Part shown: positions 1 through 10,522 of the stretch, piece by piece
Numbering within the stretch: position 1 is the stretch's first letter
Layout: every line of letters begins with the position of its first letter
Assembly: GCF_013003915.1 (NCBI RefSeq)
Contig: NZ_JABAIV010000002.1
Coordinates: forward strand, 124,001-188,000
Length of the DNA stretch: 64,000 bases
Direction: 5' to 3'
Source: Telluria aromaticivorans
GTDB lineage: Bacteria > Pseudomonadota > Gammaproteobacteria > Burkholderiales > Burkholderiaceae_D
Translations under genes and position numbers: made by a program
Notes under the pieces: model-generated
Database searches by the model: none
What the model saw: the letters and a program-made list of their open reading frames with translations, nothing else
What the model was told of the DNA's origin: nothing

Positions 1-2
1 CC

Positions 3-266
3 CGCGCCCTCGCCACCGATCCGCCTATGCTGCTGGCGGATGAACCCACCGGTAACCTCGATACGCAAACGAGCGACGACATCATGTCGAGCTTCCGCCA
101 ACTGAACCAGGAGCGCGGCATCACCATCGTGCTGGTCACCCACGAGCCGGATGTCGCCGCTTACAGCCGGCGCCTGGTGCGCCTCAAGGATGGGCGGGTG
201 ATCTACGACGGGCCGGCGGCCGCGGGCCTCGGAGCAAGCGTCGTCCACGCGGAGGTGATGGCATGA
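3..266 (+). CDS. MacB-type ABC transporter ATP-binding protein, 5' end cut off by window
   Basis: This is the C-terminal 87 residues of an ABC ATPase whose start lies outside the window. Visible are the Walker B and D-loop stretch (LLADEPTGNLD) and the H-loop (LVTHEPD), in the form typical of the MacB/LolD family of exporters. The stop overlaps the ATG of the next gene (ATGA at 263), so the two are translationally coupled and form one transporter. It would energise the MacB-like permease at the inner membrane. The substrate cannot be told; a periplasmic adaptor gene is expected upstream, outside the window. Confidence 0.9.
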   Translation, partial: RALATDPPMLLADEPTGNLDTQTSDDIMSSFRQLNQERGITIVLVTHEPDVAAYSRRLVRLKDGRVIYDGPAAAGLGASVVHAEVMA

Positions 267-1486
267 ACTTCGTCCAGGTATTGATCGAATCCTTCCGCTC
301 GATGGCGGCCAACCGCCTGCGCACTGCCCTGACCATGCTCGGCATTATCATCGGCATCGCCTCGGTGGTGCTGCTGCTGGCGATCGGCGACAGCATGCAG
401 CGCTTCATCGGCAAGGAACTGCAGGCGCTCGGCACCAACATGCTCTATGTGATGCCGGGCGGCGACCGCACCGCCGCGCAGCGGGCCCGTGCCGGCGCCG
501 TGCCTTCGCTGTCGCTGTCCGACGCCGCCGCGCTCAACAAGCTGTCCAGCCTGGTCGCCGCAGCCCCTGCCCTGCAGGGCAACTTCAAGCTCAGCGCCGG
601 CAACGAGACGGCGAACAGCATGGTGCTGGGCGTGACCCCGTCCATGTTCAAGATCCGCAACTGGAAGCTCGACCAGGGCAACAGCTTCAGCGAAGCCGAC
701 ATCCGCGCGTCCGCGCGCATGGTCGTGATCGGCCAGAAAGTGGCGGACCAGTTCTTCTACAAGGCCGATCCGCTCGGGCGCTACATCCGCATCGAGAACG
801 TCGCCTTCCAGGTGATCGGCGTGCTTGACGGCGAAGGCAAGCAGATCGACGGCTCGGACCTGGCCGAACTGGTGCTGGTGCCGATCACAGCGGCCAGCGC
901 AAACCTGATCCGCACGCCCTTCCCGCAAAACGTGCACTACATCGCGACGCAAGGCCGTCCCGACATCGCGCTGAGCGACGCGATCGAGGACATCAAGGAA
1001 ACGCTGCGCGACCGCCACCGCATCCGCCTCGACGATCCGGACGATTTCCGCGTACAGAATATCGCCTCGTTCGCGGAGACGGCCAACAAGATCAGCGCCG
1101 GCGTCGCCATGCTGCTCGGGCTCATTGGCGCGATTTCGCTGCTGGTGGGCGGAATCGGGATCATGAACATCATGCTGGTGTCGGTGACCGAGCGGACGCG
1201 CGAGATTGGTATTCGCATGGCGATTGGCGCGCGGCCGAGTGCCGTGCTGCTGCAGTTCCTCGCGGAGTCGGTGGTGATCTGCGTGGCTGGTGGCCTGGTG
1301 GGCGTGGCGATTGCGATGGGTGGGGCGGCGGCGATTACGTCGACCGGGAAGTTCGATGTTTACCTGACTTTCCAGGGGGTGCTGGTGGCATGCGGGTTTG
1401 CGACGGCGGTGGGGGTGTTCTTTGGCTTCTACCCGGCACGGCGGGCGTCAAAGTTGCTCCCTGTGGACTGCCTGCGCTATGAGTAA
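263..1486 (+). CDS. MacB-like ABC transporter permease (FtsX family)
   Basis: 407 residues, the size of the stand-alone MacB/YknZ-type permeases. An N-terminal membrane segment lies at about residues 20-45 (TMLGIIIGIASVVLLLAIGD), followed by a MacB periplasmic core domain to about 265 and three C-terminal membrane segments (about 275-305, 325-350, 360-390) with the FtsX motif TERTREIGIRMAIGA. The gene overlaps the ATPase by 4 bases. Family knowledge: such pairs, with an adaptor and TolC, drive mechanotransmission-type export of macrolides, peptides or lipoproteins. The actual substrate is unknown. The last 300 bases use noticeably more T/G-ending codons than the start, without sign of a frame break. 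Confidence 0.9.
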   Translation: MNFVQVLIESFRSMAANRLRTALTMLGIIIGIASVVLLLAIGDSMQRFIGKELQALGTNMLYVMPGGDRTAAQRARAGAVPSLSLSDAAALNKLSSLVAAAPALQGNFKLSAGNETANSMVLGVTPSMFKIRNWKLDQGNSFSEADIRASARMVVIGQKVADQFFYKADPLGRYIRIENVAFQVIGVLDGEGKQIDGSDLAELVLVPITAASANLIRTPFPQNVHYIATQGRPDIALSDAIEDIKETLRDRHRIRLDDPDDFRVQNIASFAETANKISAGVAMLLGLIGAISLLVGGIGIMNIMLVSVTERTREIGIRMAIGARPSAVLLQFLAESVVICVAGGLVGVAIAMGGAAAITSTGKFDVYLTFQGVLVACGFATAVGVFFGFYPARRASKLLPVDCLRYE

Positions 1487-1501
1487 GAAAGGTACTCGGC
1501 C

Positions 1502-1939
1502 ATGAAGCACCTGAAACCGGCGTCACGGCTCTGGATCGGCGTGGCGGCAGTGATCGCCGCGCTGGGCGTTGCGATCCACCTGGCCTGCATCGCGGGCGGG
1601 CCCTCCTGGTATGCCTTCTTCGGTGCGCCGCCGCGGATCGTGGCGTCTGCCCGTGATGGAACCTGGCTCGCGCCGGCTGGCACCGCGGGCATTGCAGTCC
1701 TGATGGGCATGTGCGCTGCCTATGCCTGCTCAGCACTCGGCCTGATCCAAAGGCTGCCTTTGCTGCGCCCGGCATTGGCGGGCATTGCCGCAGTTTGCCT
1801 GGCGCGTGCCCTCGTGCTGGTGCCATTCGCCTGGATCCATCCTGAACTGCGTACGCAATTCGAATTGATCGCCGCACTCACCTGGGGAGTGGCAGGGACT
1901 GGATTTTCCGTCGCATTCGCTACTGCACGCCTTCGCTGA
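1502..1939 (+). CDS. small four-helix membrane protein, DUF3995-like
   Basis: 145 residues with four predicted membrane helices (about 10-32, 55-80, 85-108, 115-140). The pattern of a conserved N-terminal helix, a GPSWYAFFGAPP loop and later APAGTAGIAVL resembles the DUF3995 family of bacterial inner-membrane proteins; this assignment is from memory of the family pattern. It starts 15 bases after the permease stop and may be cotranscribed. No enzymatic residues are obvious. Function unknown. Confidence 0.7.
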   Translation: MKHLKPASRLWIGVAAVIAALGVAIHLACIAGGPSWYAFFGAPPRIVASARDGTWLAPAGTAGIAVLMGMCAAYACSALGLIQRLPLLRPALAGIAAVCLARALVLVPFAWIHPELRTQFELIAALTWGVAGTGFSVAFATARLR

Positions 1940-1970
1940 GCTGAGCAGTCGCCAACTGCCTGGTATGCGT

Positions 1971-2516
1971 TCATGCGCGCCTTGCCAGCCAGCGTGCCGG
2001 CCCGCGATGCAGGTTGTGCCGGTCCCGAGGGTCAACAAGGAAGGACGCCAACACCTGCTCATACAAGACCAGGCTGTCGCAATAGTGCTGCTGGCGCATC
2101 GCGTGCGGCTTCTTCAAGTACTTGAGCACAAAGTAATCCGCCAGCAGGTCACCTTGCGCTTCCATGTTGTAGTCGCTCAGATCGGCATCTGCGCGCAGGG
2201 TATAGCCATAATGAAGACCGATCCGGACGGCCCCGCGCAGCCTTACCGGATACCCCAGCTGATGCTGCCAGACATGCACCATCTCATGCATGAACCAATG
2301 GATGGCGCCGGGATCGGCGCGGGTGTAATCGGGCAGGAAGCAGGAGCGGTGGAAGTACATGCTGCCGTTGGGCGTCATGCAGCAGTTCTTCGGCTGCAGG
2401 GGCATGTAGCGGCGGCCGTGGATACGGACGCGGCTGTAATCGATGGCGTCGCGGAACAGCAGCGACGCCATCGCGATCTCGGCCTCGGTCAGGGGACGGG
2501 ATCGCGGTCGTTTCAT
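1971..2516 (-). CDS. putative zinc metallopeptidase-like protein with HEMVH motif
   Basis: 181 residues, cytosolic by appearance (no signal peptide). The centre contains HEMVHVWQHQ, an HExxH zinc-protease signature inside a sequence pattern often annotated 'vgr-related protein' or Rhs-associated metalloprotease-like. The N-terminal part reads TEAEIAMASLLFRDAIDYSRVRIH and a later Glu (MEAQGDLLADYF) is a candidate third ligand. A Shine-Dalgarno (AAGG) sits 6 bases before the ATG at 2516. The gene begins 7 bases after the eda stop, so it is probably the third gene of the edd-eda operon. No vgrG, rhs or type VI genes are nearby, so its role is open. Confidence 0.75.
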   Translation of the reverse strand: MKRPRSRPLTEAEIAMASLLFRDAIDYSRVRIHGRRYMPLQPKNCCMTPNGSMYFHRSCFLPDYTRADPGAIHWFMHEMVHVWQHQLGYPVRLRGAVRIGLHYGYTLRADADLSDYNMEAQGDLLADYFVLKYLKKPHAMRQQHYCDSLVLYEQVLASFLVDPRDRHNLHRGPARWLARRA

Positions 2517-2523
2517 GCGAACC

Positions 2524-3147
2524 TTAAGCAGCGCGCAGCGCGGCCGCCGCCTTGGCCAGCGCGGTGATCCCGGCCCAGTCGCCGGCAGCGATCAGGTCCT
2601 TCGGGGTCAGCCAGGAGCCGCCGACACAGGCCACGTTCTTACAGGCCAGGAAGGTCGGCGCGGTCTCGATCGAGATGCCGCCGGTCGGGCAGAAGGTCAC
2701 GTCCGGCAGCGGGCCGCCGATCGCGTTGAGCATGCCGACGCCGCCCGCCGGCACCGCCGGGAACAGCTTGAGCTGGCGGAAGCCGGCTTCGCGCGCGGCC
2801 ATCACTTCGGAAGGCGTCATCACGCCCGGCAGCAGCGGCAAGCCGCTCTTTTTCGCCGCCTCGATCAGCATCGGGGTCAGGCCCGGCGAAACGCCGAACA
2901 CGGCGCCAGCGTCGCGCGACAGCGCGAATTCTTCCGCCTGGGTCAGGGTGCCGACGCCGACGATGGCGCCTTCGACCTGGCTCATGGCGCGGATCGCGTC
3001 CAGGCCGTGTTTGGTGCGCAGCGTCACTTCCAGCACGCGGATGCCGCCGGCCACAAGGGCCTTGGCCAGCGGTACGGCGTGCTCCGGATCGTCGATGGCG
3101 ATGACAGGGATGACGCTCGCCGAGCGCATGATTTCAAGTAAGGTCAT
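2524..3147 (-). CDS. eda: 2-dehydro-3-deoxy-phosphogluconate (KDPG) aldolase
   Basis: 207 residues, the normal size of class I KDPG/KHG aldolases. It cleaves KDPG to pyruvate and glyceraldehyde-3-phosphate, the last step of the Entner-Doudoroff pathway. Recognisable family stretches include the N-terminal [30 protein letters not shown] (with the conserved Glu), [12 protein letters not shown], and FCPTGGIS near the phosphate site; the Schiff-base lysine is in RQLKLFPA. The start codon overlaps the edd stop by 4 bases (3144-3147), so the two are coupled. Confidence 0.96.
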   Translation of the reverse strand: MTLLEIMRSASVIPVIAIDDPEHAVPLAKALVAGGIRVLEVTLRTKHGLDAIRAMSQVEGAIVGVGTLTQAEEFALSRDAGAVFGVSPGLTPMLIEAAKKSGLPLLPGVMTPSEVMAAREAGFRQLKLFPAVPAGGVGMLNAIGGPLPDVTFCPTGGISIETAPTFLACKNVACVGGSWLTPKDLIAAGDWAGITALAKAAAALRAA

Positions 3148-5063
3148 TTCTGCGTCCTAAAGAGAAAGTCTTCATCGGAACCTGGCACGACTTCATCGGC
3201 ATTGATGCCTTCGTGCAGCGGTACGGTAGTCGGGATTGGGGACGGCATCGGGAAGGTGGCCGCGCCCTGCTCCGCCGGCGTGCTGGCGTTGCGGAACATG
3301 GCGAACAGCTCGCGCCCCATGCCGATGTGGCTCTTCGACAGGTCGGTGGTCGCCATGCTGCGCGAGGCCCAGACGTTGTCGGGCACCAGCGCTGCAAACG
3401 AACCGGTGGTGGCGTCGACGCGAATGAGGTCGCCGTCGCGCACCAGGCCGAGCGGGCCGCCTGCCAGAATTTCTGGCGACACGTGGATCGCGGCCGGCAC
3501 CTTGCCGGAAGCGCCGGACATGCGGCCATCGGTCACCATCGCCACCTTGAAGCCGGCATCCTGCAGGTTCGACAGCGCCGGGGTCAGCGCGTGCAGTTCC
3601 GGCATGCCGTTGGCGCGCGGGCCCTGGAAGCGGATCACGGCCACGAAGTCGCGATTGAGCTTGCCGTCCTTATAGGCCTGCATGAAATCTTCCTGCGAAT
3701 CGAAGGTCAGCGCGGGCGCCTCGACCACGTGGTATTCCTTCTTCACCGACGAGATCTTCATGATCGCGCGGCCCAGGTTACCCTGCACGAGCACCATGCC
3801 GCCGTTGTCGCTGAACGGGTTCGCCGCCCCACGCAGCACGCTGTCGTCGCCGCTTTGTTGCGGCACATCGCGCCACACGACCTTGCCGTCTTCACCAAGG
3901 AAAGGCTCCTTGCAATGGTTGCGCAAGCCGTGGCCGAGGATGGTGTTGACGTCTTCGTGCGCCAGGCCGGCGTCCAGCAGTTCGCGGATCACGAAGCCCG
4001 GGCCGCCGGCGGCCTGGAAGTGGTTCACGTCGGCTTCGCCGTTCGGATAGATGCGGGTCAGCGACGGCACCACCTTCGACAGCTCGTCGAAGTCGTTCCA
4101 GTCGATCACGATGCCGGCAGCACGGGCGATCGCCACCAGGTGCAGCGTGTGGTTGGTCGAGCCGCCGGTCGCGTGCAGCGCGACGATGGCGTTGACGATG
4201 CTTTTTTCGTCGACGATGCGGCCGATCGGCATGTAGCTGCTGCCCTGCTGGGAGATCGCAACCGCCTGGTGGCTTGCTGCGCGGGTCAGCGCATCGCGCA
4301 GCGGCGTGCCCGGGGTGATGAAGGCGGCGCCCGGCAGGTGCAGGCCCATCATCTCCATCAGCATCTGGTTGCTGTTGGCGGTGCCGTAGAAGGTGCAGGT
4401 GCCGGCGTCGTGGTAGGACTGCGCCTCGCATTCCATCAGCTCTTCGCGGGTGGCCTTGCCCTGCGCGTAGAGCTGGCGCACGCGCGCCTTTTCCTTGTTC
4501 GACAGGCCCGAGGTCATCGGGCCGCCCGGAACAAAAATGCCCGGGATATGGCCGAAGTGCAGCGCGCCGATCAACAGGCCCGGCACGATCTTGTCGCAGA
4601 TGCCGAGGTAGAGCGAGGCGTCGAACATATTATGCGACAGCGCCACGGCGGTGGACATGGCGATGGTGTCGCGCGAGAACAGCGACAGCTCCATGCCCGG
4701 CTGGCCTTGCGTCACCCCGTCGCACATGGCCGGCACGCCGCCCGCGAACTGGGCCACGGCGCCGATCTCGCGCACCGCATCCTTGATCAGTTTCGGGAAG
4801 TATTCGAAGGGCTGGTGGGCCGACAGCATGTCGTTGTAGGAGGATACGATGGCGACCGAGGGCTGCTTGTACTCGCGCAGCTTCAGCTTGTCGTTGGCCG
4901 GGAAGGCGGCGAAGCCGTGCGCCAGGTTGGTGCACGACAGCGCGCCGCGCTGCACGCCCTGGATCCGGGCCGCTTCGAGATGCGCCAGGTAGGCCGCGCG
5001 CGACGGGCGGCTACGCTGGATGATCCGCTTGGTTACCTGTTCGACTACGGGGTGCAGCGCCAT
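3144..5063 (-). CDS. edd: 6-phosphogluconate dehydratase
   Basis: 639 residues; the family is usually about 600-625, so slightly long. It dehydrates 6-phosphogluconate to KDPG and needs a [4Fe-4S] cluster. IlvD/Edd family signatures are clear: [31 protein letters not shown] and [15 protein letters not shown] carry the cluster cysteines. An AAGGA ribosome site lies 7 bases before the ATG at 5063. A HexR-like 15-bp motif sits 27 bases upstream of the start. The operon continues into eda and the HEMVH gene. Confidence 0.97.
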   Translation of the reverse strand: MALHPVVEQVTKRIIQRSRPSRAAYLAHLEAARIQGVQRGALSCTNLAHGFAAFPANDKLKLREYKQPSVAIVSSYNDMLSAHQPFEYFPKLIKDAVREIGAVAQFAGGVPAMCDGVTQGQPGMELSLFSRDTIAMSTAVALSHNMFDASLYLGICDKIVPGLLIGALHFGHIPGIFVPGGPMTSGLSNKEKARVRQLYAQGKATREELMECEAQSYHDAGTCTFYGTANSNQMLMEMMGLHLPGAAFITPGTPLRDALTRAASHQAVAISQQGSSYMPIGRIVDEKSIVNAIVALHATGGSTNHTLHLVAIARAAGIVIDWNDFDELSKVVPSLTRIYPNGEADVNHFQAAGGPGFVIRELLDAGLAHEDVNTILGHGLRNHCKEPFLGEDGKVVWRDVPQQSGDDSVLRGAANPFSDNGGMVLVQGNLGRAIMKISSVKKEYHVVEAPALTFDSQEDFMQAYKDGKLNRDFVAVIRFQGPRANGMPELHALTPALSNLQDAGFKVAMVTDGRMSGASGKVPAAIHVSPEILAGGPLGLVRDGDLIRVDATTGSFAALVPDNVWASRSMATTDLSKSHIGMGRELFAMFRNASTPAEQGAATFPMPSPIPTTVPLHEGINADEVVPGSDEDFLFRTQK

Positions 5064-5089
5064 GATCGTTCCTTCTTAAATTTGGTATC

Positions 5090-5104
5090 TGAAATTTTAC
5101 TACA
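5090..5104 (-). promoter_or_regulatory. predicted HexR operator upstream of edd
   Basis: On the minus strand the site reads TGTAGTAAAATTTCA. It matches nearly base for base the motifs before pgi (5303-5317) and zwf (8125-8139), and resembles the AT-rich palindromic TGTA-n-TACA type reported for HexR in other proteobacteria. It lies 27 bases before the edd ATG, a position suited to repression. HexR is encoded in the same cluster at 9651. The assignment is inferred from shared sequence and context. Confidence 0.7.
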
Positions 5105-5123
5105 GTTTTATTGAGGTTGTCTG

Positions 5124-5234
5124 GTAGGGTGGTCGGGTTTCCCGACCGCGCGTTCAAATCACGATGACTCTGCCCTTGCAGCTGCTCACAATCCACCTAT
5201 CACCGCGCGGGCGGGGTACCCGCCCACCCTACGA
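5124..5234. repeat. BIME-like repeat pair 1 (CGTAGGGTGGGC family)
   Basis: Two inverted copies of a REP-type palindrome. The left arm begins TAGGGTGG, folds through CGGG/CCCG and ends GCGCGTTCAA; the right arm, read on the minus strand, begins CGTAGGGTGGGC and ends GCGCGGTGATAG. The two arms therefore carry different tails (TTCAA and GTGATA types). It sits between two divergent HexR-type sites. Confidence 0.85.
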
Positions 5235-5302
5235 ATTCGGGCTGACCTTACGCTGCTGCCCTTGGCAGCCTCACAACACAATGCGAATACGACCACTTTA
5301 TA

Positions 5303-5317
5303 TGTAGTGAATTTACG
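5303..5317 (+). promoter_or_regulatory. predicted HexR operator upstream of pgi
   Basis: Reads TGTAGTGAATTTACG, sharing 12-13 of 15 positions with the sites before edd and zwf. It lies 62 bases before the pgi ATG and about 20 bases before a possible -10 hexamer (GATAAT, 5337-5342), so it may overlap the promoter. Function as a HexR site is inferred. Confidence 0.65.
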
Positions 5318-5379
5318 CACGCATATTGTATTATTCGATAATCTGCTATTGACAACATTGTGCCATCGACACCGACCCC

Positions 5380-7023
5380 ATGCGCCAGCTTTCCCTGACC
5401 TCTACCTCCAGCTTCCAGGCCCTTGAAACCCACGCCATCGAGGCTGAAGACTGGGAGATGCGCAGCCTGTTCGCCGCCGATCCCCAGCGCTTCGAGCGCT
5501 TGTCATGCGAGGCCGCAGGACTCTTCCTAGACTATTCAAAAAATCGCCTCGACGGGCGCACGCTTGAACTGCTCGCGGCGCTGTTGCGCGAGCGCGGCGT
5601 CGAGGCCCGCCGCGATGCGATGTTCGCCGGTGAACGCATCAACAACACCGAGAACCGCGCCGTATTGCACACGGCCCTGCGCGCGCCGCGTGGCGCGAAA
5701 CTCGTCGTTGAAGGCCAGGACGTGAACGCCGACGTCCACGCAGTGCTCGACCGCGTCAAGCTGTTCAGCGACGCCGTGCGCAGCGGCGACTGGCTGGGTT
5801 ATACCGGCAAGCCGATCCTTGATGTCGTCAACATCGGCATCGGCGGCTCCGACCTGGGCCCGAAGATGGTGGTGCTGGCGCTGCGCCACTATGCGCATCC
5901 GCGCCTGCGGATGCATTTCGTGTCGAACGTGGACGGCCACGACATGGATGCGGCGCTGATGCATGTCGACCCGGAAACCACGCTGTTCATCGTCGCCTCC
6001 AAGACGTTTACTACCGCCGAGACCATGATGAACGCGCAGACCGCGCGCAAGTGGTTCCTGCAGAATGCGCCCGAAGAAGCGCTGGCCAGGCACTTCGTCG
6101 CCGTCTCGACGAATACCGAGGCCATCAAGACCTTCGGCATCGACCCGGCCAACATGTTCCCGTTCTGGGACTGGGTTGGCGGCCGTTATTCGGTCTGGTC
6201 GGCCATCGGCCTGCCGGTCGCACTGGCCGTGGGCTTTGGTTATTTCACCGACTTCCTGGCCGGCGCGCACGAGCTGGACGAGCACTTCCGCACCGCCCCG
6301 GTGGAGGAAAACCTGCCGATGATCCTGGCCCTGGTCGGCTTCTGGAACCGCCAGTTCCTCGGCGCCAGCTCGGTCACCATCGCGCCCTACCACCAGGACC
6401 TGAACCGCTTCCCGGCCTATTTGCAGCAGCTCGACATGGAGAGCAACGGCAAGCGCGTCACGCGCGACGGCGAGCCGGTCGACACCCCGACCTGCCCGGC
6501 GATCTGGGGCGAACCCGGCACCAACGGCCAGCACGCCTATTTCCAGCTGCTGCACCAGGGCACCGACCTGACCCCGATCGACTTCATCGCCGCCCTGCGT
6601 CCTGCGCATGAAATGCAGAACCACCACACTGCCCTGCTGGCGAACTGCTTCGCGCAATCCGAAGCCTTCATGAAGGGCAAGACCCTCGACGAAGTGCGCG
6701 TCGACCTGCAGCAGCAAGGCCTGGCGCTGGGCGAAATCGAGCGCCTGGCGCCGCACAAGACCTTCCCTGGCAACCGCCCGAGCAATACGATCCTGATGGA
6801 GCGGCTCACGCCCGCGACGCTGGGCGCCCTGATCGCGCTATACGAGCACAAGACTTTCGTGCAGGGCGTGCTCTGGGATGTCAACAGTTTCGACCAGTGG
6901 GGCGTTGAACTGGGCAAGGTGCTGGCCAAGAAGATCGAAGCCGAGCTGGCTCTTGATGCGCAGCCCGAACTCCACGACAGTTCCACCAACGGCCTGATCG
7001 CGCGCGCCAAGGCCGCCGTCTGA
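5380..7023 (+). CDS. pgi: glucose-6-phosphate isomerase
   Basis: 547 residues, the normal size for the long bacterial Pgi. It interconverts glucose-6-phosphate and fructose-6-phosphate, here probably feeding fructose-6-phosphate back to the Entner-Doudoroff branch. Both family signatures are present: [16 protein letters not shown] (about residue 265) and [17 protein letters not shown] (about 500). [11 protein letters not shown] (sugar phosphate site) and the MESNGK stretch with the catalytic Glu are intact. It is divergent from edd and followed 19 bases later by the SMP-30 lactonase gene. Confidence 0.97.
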   Translation: MRQLSLTSTSSFQALETHAIEAEDWEMRSLFAADPQRFERLSCEAAGLFLDYSKNRLDGRTLELLAALLRERGVEARRDAMFAGERINNTENRAVLHTALRAPRGAKLVVEGQDVNADVHAVLDRVKLFSDAVRSGDWLGYTGKPILDVVNIGIGGSDLGPKMVVLALRHYAHPRLRMHFVSNVDGHDMDAALMHVDPETTLFIVASKTFTTAETMMNAQTARKWFLQNAPEEALARHFVAVSTNTEAIKTFGIDPANMFPFWDWVGGRYSVWSAIGLPVALAVGFGYFTDFLAGAHELDEHFRTAPVEENLPMILALVGFWNRQFLGASSVTIAPYHQDLNRFPAYLQQLDMESNGKRVTRDGEPVDTPTCPAIWGEPGTNGQHAYFQLLHQGTDLTPIDFIAALRPAHEMQNHHTALLANCFAQSEAFMKGKTLDEVRVDLQQQGLALGEIERLAPHKTFPGNRPSNTILMERLTPATLGALIALYEHKTFVQGVLWDVNSFDQWGVELGKVLAKKIEAELALDAQPELHDSSTNGLIARAKAAV

Positions 7024-7042
7024 ACCCCAACTGAACGATTAC

Positions 7043-7939
7043 ATGGCAACCGATAAATTCGAAGTGGCGCACGACGCGCCGATGCTGGTCGGCGAATCCG
7101 CAACCTGGCACGAGGTCGAGTCGGCCCTGTACTGGGTCGACATCAACGGCCTGACCGTCAACCGCGTACACCCGGCCAGCGGCAAGTTCACGTCCTGGAA
7201 GATGGGCTCGGAACCGTCGGCACTGGCCATCGACGGCGACAACAACCTGATGGTCGCCACGCGGGCCGGCCTGGTTTGCCTGAACACGACCAGCGGCAAG
7301 GAAGTGCCGATTGCCGATGCGCCTTACGACACGTCGATCGTGCGATTCAATGACGGCCGCGTCGACCCGGCGGGCCGCTTCTGGATCGGCACCATGTACG
7401 AGCCGCGCGACAAGCCGGCTGCGGAGATGTACGTGCTGGAGCGCGGCCAGCTGCGCCGCGCCTGGCAAGGCGGCATGACCAACTCGAACGGCCTGGCCTG
7501 GAGCCTGGACGGCCGCACGATGTTCCACGCCGATACGACGACGCACCGCATCGACTGCTACGACTTCGACCCGGACACCGGCGTGCAGTCGAACGGGCGC
7601 ACGATCAAGACCTTCTCGACTGATAAGGCAGCCGCGGATTATGGCGGCCGTCCGGATGGTGCGACGGTGGACAGCGAAGGCGCTTACTGGGTGGCGATGT
7701 TCGAAGGGGGGCGTGTGCTGCGGATTGCGCCAACCGGCGAGATCCTGCGCGAGATCGCGCTGCCGGTGCGCTGCCCGACCTCGGTGGCGTTCGGCGGCTC
7801 GGACCTGCGCACGCTGTATATCACCAGCGCCAGCCATGGGCGGTCGGCGGAAGAGCTGGCGAAATATCCGCTCAGCGGGAAGCTGCTGTCGATTCGGGTG
7901 GATGTGGCGGGGCGGGAAGAGCCGGAGTACCAATCGTAA
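7043..7939 (+). CDS. SMP-30/gluconolactonase family lactonase
   Basis: 298 residues forming an SMP-30/regucalcin six-bladed propeller. Metal-site stretches are visible: LVGESATWHE (Glu), FNDGRVDPAGRFWIGTM, MTNSNGLAWSLDGRTMFHAD (Asn) and RPDGATVDSEGAYWVAMFEGG (Asp). Family enzymes open aldonolactones with a divalent metal. Lying between pgi and zwf and with no pgl (DevB-type 6-phosphogluconolactonase) gene in the cluster, it probably supplies the lactonase step. Whether the substrate is phosphorylated cannot be read from the sequence. No signal peptide is seen, fitting a cytosolic role. Confidence 0.88.
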   Translation: MATDKFEVAHDAPMLVGESATWHEVESALYWVDINGLTVNRVHPASGKFTSWKMGSEPSALAIDGDNNLMVATRAGLVCLNTTSGKEVPIADAPYDTSIVRFNDGRVDPAGRFWIGTMYEPRDKPAAEMYVLERGQLRRAWQGGMTNSNGLAWSLDGRTMFHADTTTHRIDCYDFDPDTGVQSNGRTIKTFSTDKAAADYGGRPDGATVDSEGAYWVAMFEGGRVLRIAPTGEILREIALPVRCPTSVAFGGSDLRTLYITSASHGRSAEELAKYPLSGKLLSIRVDVAGREEPEYQS

Positions 7940-7984
7940 ACATTGCGATCGATCGAAACCGCTTAAATCAATGTCACCACTGAA

Positions 7985-8079
7985 TCGTAGGGTGGGCGGC
8001 TCCACCCGGTAATGGGATCAATTCGCGCCGTATGTACACAGGTGAATCCGACAAAACGGTGGAGCCGCCCACCCTACGA
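7985..8079. repeat. BIME-like repeat pair 2 with perfect 22-bp inverted arms
   Basis: Two identical arms in inverse orientation at 7985-8006 and 8058-8079, each starting TCGTAGGGTGGGCGGC, separated by 51 bases. Unlike other copies the individual arms lack the usual internal palindrome and tails, so pairing would be between arms. It separates the lactonase gene from the zwf operator and could form a transcript-end hairpin for the upstream gene. Confidence 0.85.
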
Positions 8080-8124
8080 AGCCCATCGGTTTCGTAGTAT
8101 ATTTTCTTGCTAACACGATATTCG

Positions 8125-8139
8125 TGTAGTAAATTTACA
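8125..8139 (+). promoter_or_regulatory. predicted HexR operator upstream of zwf
   Basis: Reads TGTAGTAAATTTACA, an imperfect palindrome with TGTA/TACA ends, and the best of the three related sites (see 5090 and 5303). It lies 29 bases before the zwf start. zwf and hexR follow as a unit, so the site would give autoregulation. Inferred from sequence match and context. Confidence 0.75.
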
Positions 8140-8168
8140 TCCAAGTCCTCACTCTCTCCCAGATTCCT

Positions 8169-9638
<1,470 letters not shown>

Positions 9639-9650
9639 GGCGTATTCACC

Positions 9651-10505
9651 ATGCTGCTCGATTCCATCCGCACCCAGCTCGACTCGCTCTCGAAATCCGA
9701 GCGCAAGGTGGCGCTCGCCGTGCTCGCCGCGCCCTCGAGCACGGTGAGCCAGAACATCACCGCGCTGGCCAAGAACGCGCAGGTGTCCGAGCCGACCGTG
9801 GTGCGTTTCTGCCGCACCCTTGGCTACGACGGCTGGCACGAGTTCAAGCTCAAGCTGGCACAGGGCCTGGCACTGGCGCTGCCTGGTGCGAACGAACAGC
9901 CGGCGCCGGACGACCTGGCGGCGGACCTGGTCAACAAGATCTGCAGCCGCTCGATCAACACCCTGCTCGACCTGCGCAACAACCTGAAACCGGAGCTGGT
10001 ACAAAAGGCGCTCGATATCCTCTCGCGCGCCAACAAGATCGAGTTCTACGGCCAGGGCTCGTCGGGCTTCGTCGCCTGCGACGCCCAGCACAAATTCTTC
10101 CGCTCGGGCGTGCCCACTGTGGCCTATACCGACCCGGCCATCCATTCGATCGCCGCGGCGCTGCTGCGCGAAGGCGATGCGGTGGTGGCGATTTCGCAAC
10201 GCGGTAACAATCCTGCCCTGACCCGCTCGGCCAAGCTGGCCCGGCGCGGCGGCGCCGACGTGATCGTGCTGGCGCCGTCCGGCACACCACTGGCGGAGAT
10301 CGCGACCCTGTTCATCCCGATCGACCTGGTGTTTGCGATCGACCCCTACACGCCGATTTCGGCGCGCCTGGCTTACCTGGTGGTGATCGACGTGCTGGCG
10401 GTAGGGCTGGCGCTGCAGCGCGGACCTGAGTTTCGCAAGAAGATGCAGAACGCCCAGAAGGCGCTGCAGGAGTTTGATATGCAGTTTGACTCGTTTATTG
10501 GCTGA
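9651..10505 (+). CDS. hexR: HexR-type RpiR family transcriptional regulator
   Basis: 284 residues with an N-terminal RpiR helix-turn-helix (residues 1-77; ITALAKNAQVSEPTVVRFCRT) and a C-terminal SIS sugar-phosphate domain (from about 120; EFYGQGSSGFVACDAQHKF and later VVAISQRGNNPALT). In other proteobacteria HexR represses zwf, edd-eda and related genes and is released by KDPG. Position directly after zwf, and matching 15-bp motifs before edd, pgi and zwf, support this identity. Confidence 0.93.
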   Translation: MLLDSIRTQLDSLSKSERKVALAVLAAPSSTVSQNITALAKNAQVSEPTVVRFCRTLGYDGWHEFKLKLAQGLALALPGANEQPAPDDLAADLVNKICSRSINTLLDLRNNLKPELVQKALDILSRANKIEFYGQGSSGFVACDAQHKFFRSGVPTVAYTDPAIHSIAAALLREGDAVVAISQRGNNPALTRSAKLARRGGADVIVLAPSGTPLAEIATLFIPIDLVFAIDPYTPISARLAYLVVIDVLAVGLALQRGPEFRKKMQNAQKALQEFDMQFDSFIG

Positions 10506-10522
10506 GGCGGTTAACGTCAACC

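Larger units (their letters stand above)
5064..5379. other. 316-bp divergent regulatory region between edd and pgi
   Basis: Contains, in order, the edd leader with its HexR-like site, a BIME-like repeat pair (5124-5234), about 65 bases of unassigned sequence, the pgi HexR-like site, and a leader with a GATAAT hexamer at 5337-5342 that could be a -10 element for pgi. No open frame with coding character was seen. Confidence 0.6.

Noticed and set aside
3213-5114. A 633-codon plus-strand frame opposite edd
   Set aside because: Shadow of edd; no ribosome site and no protein-like pattern.
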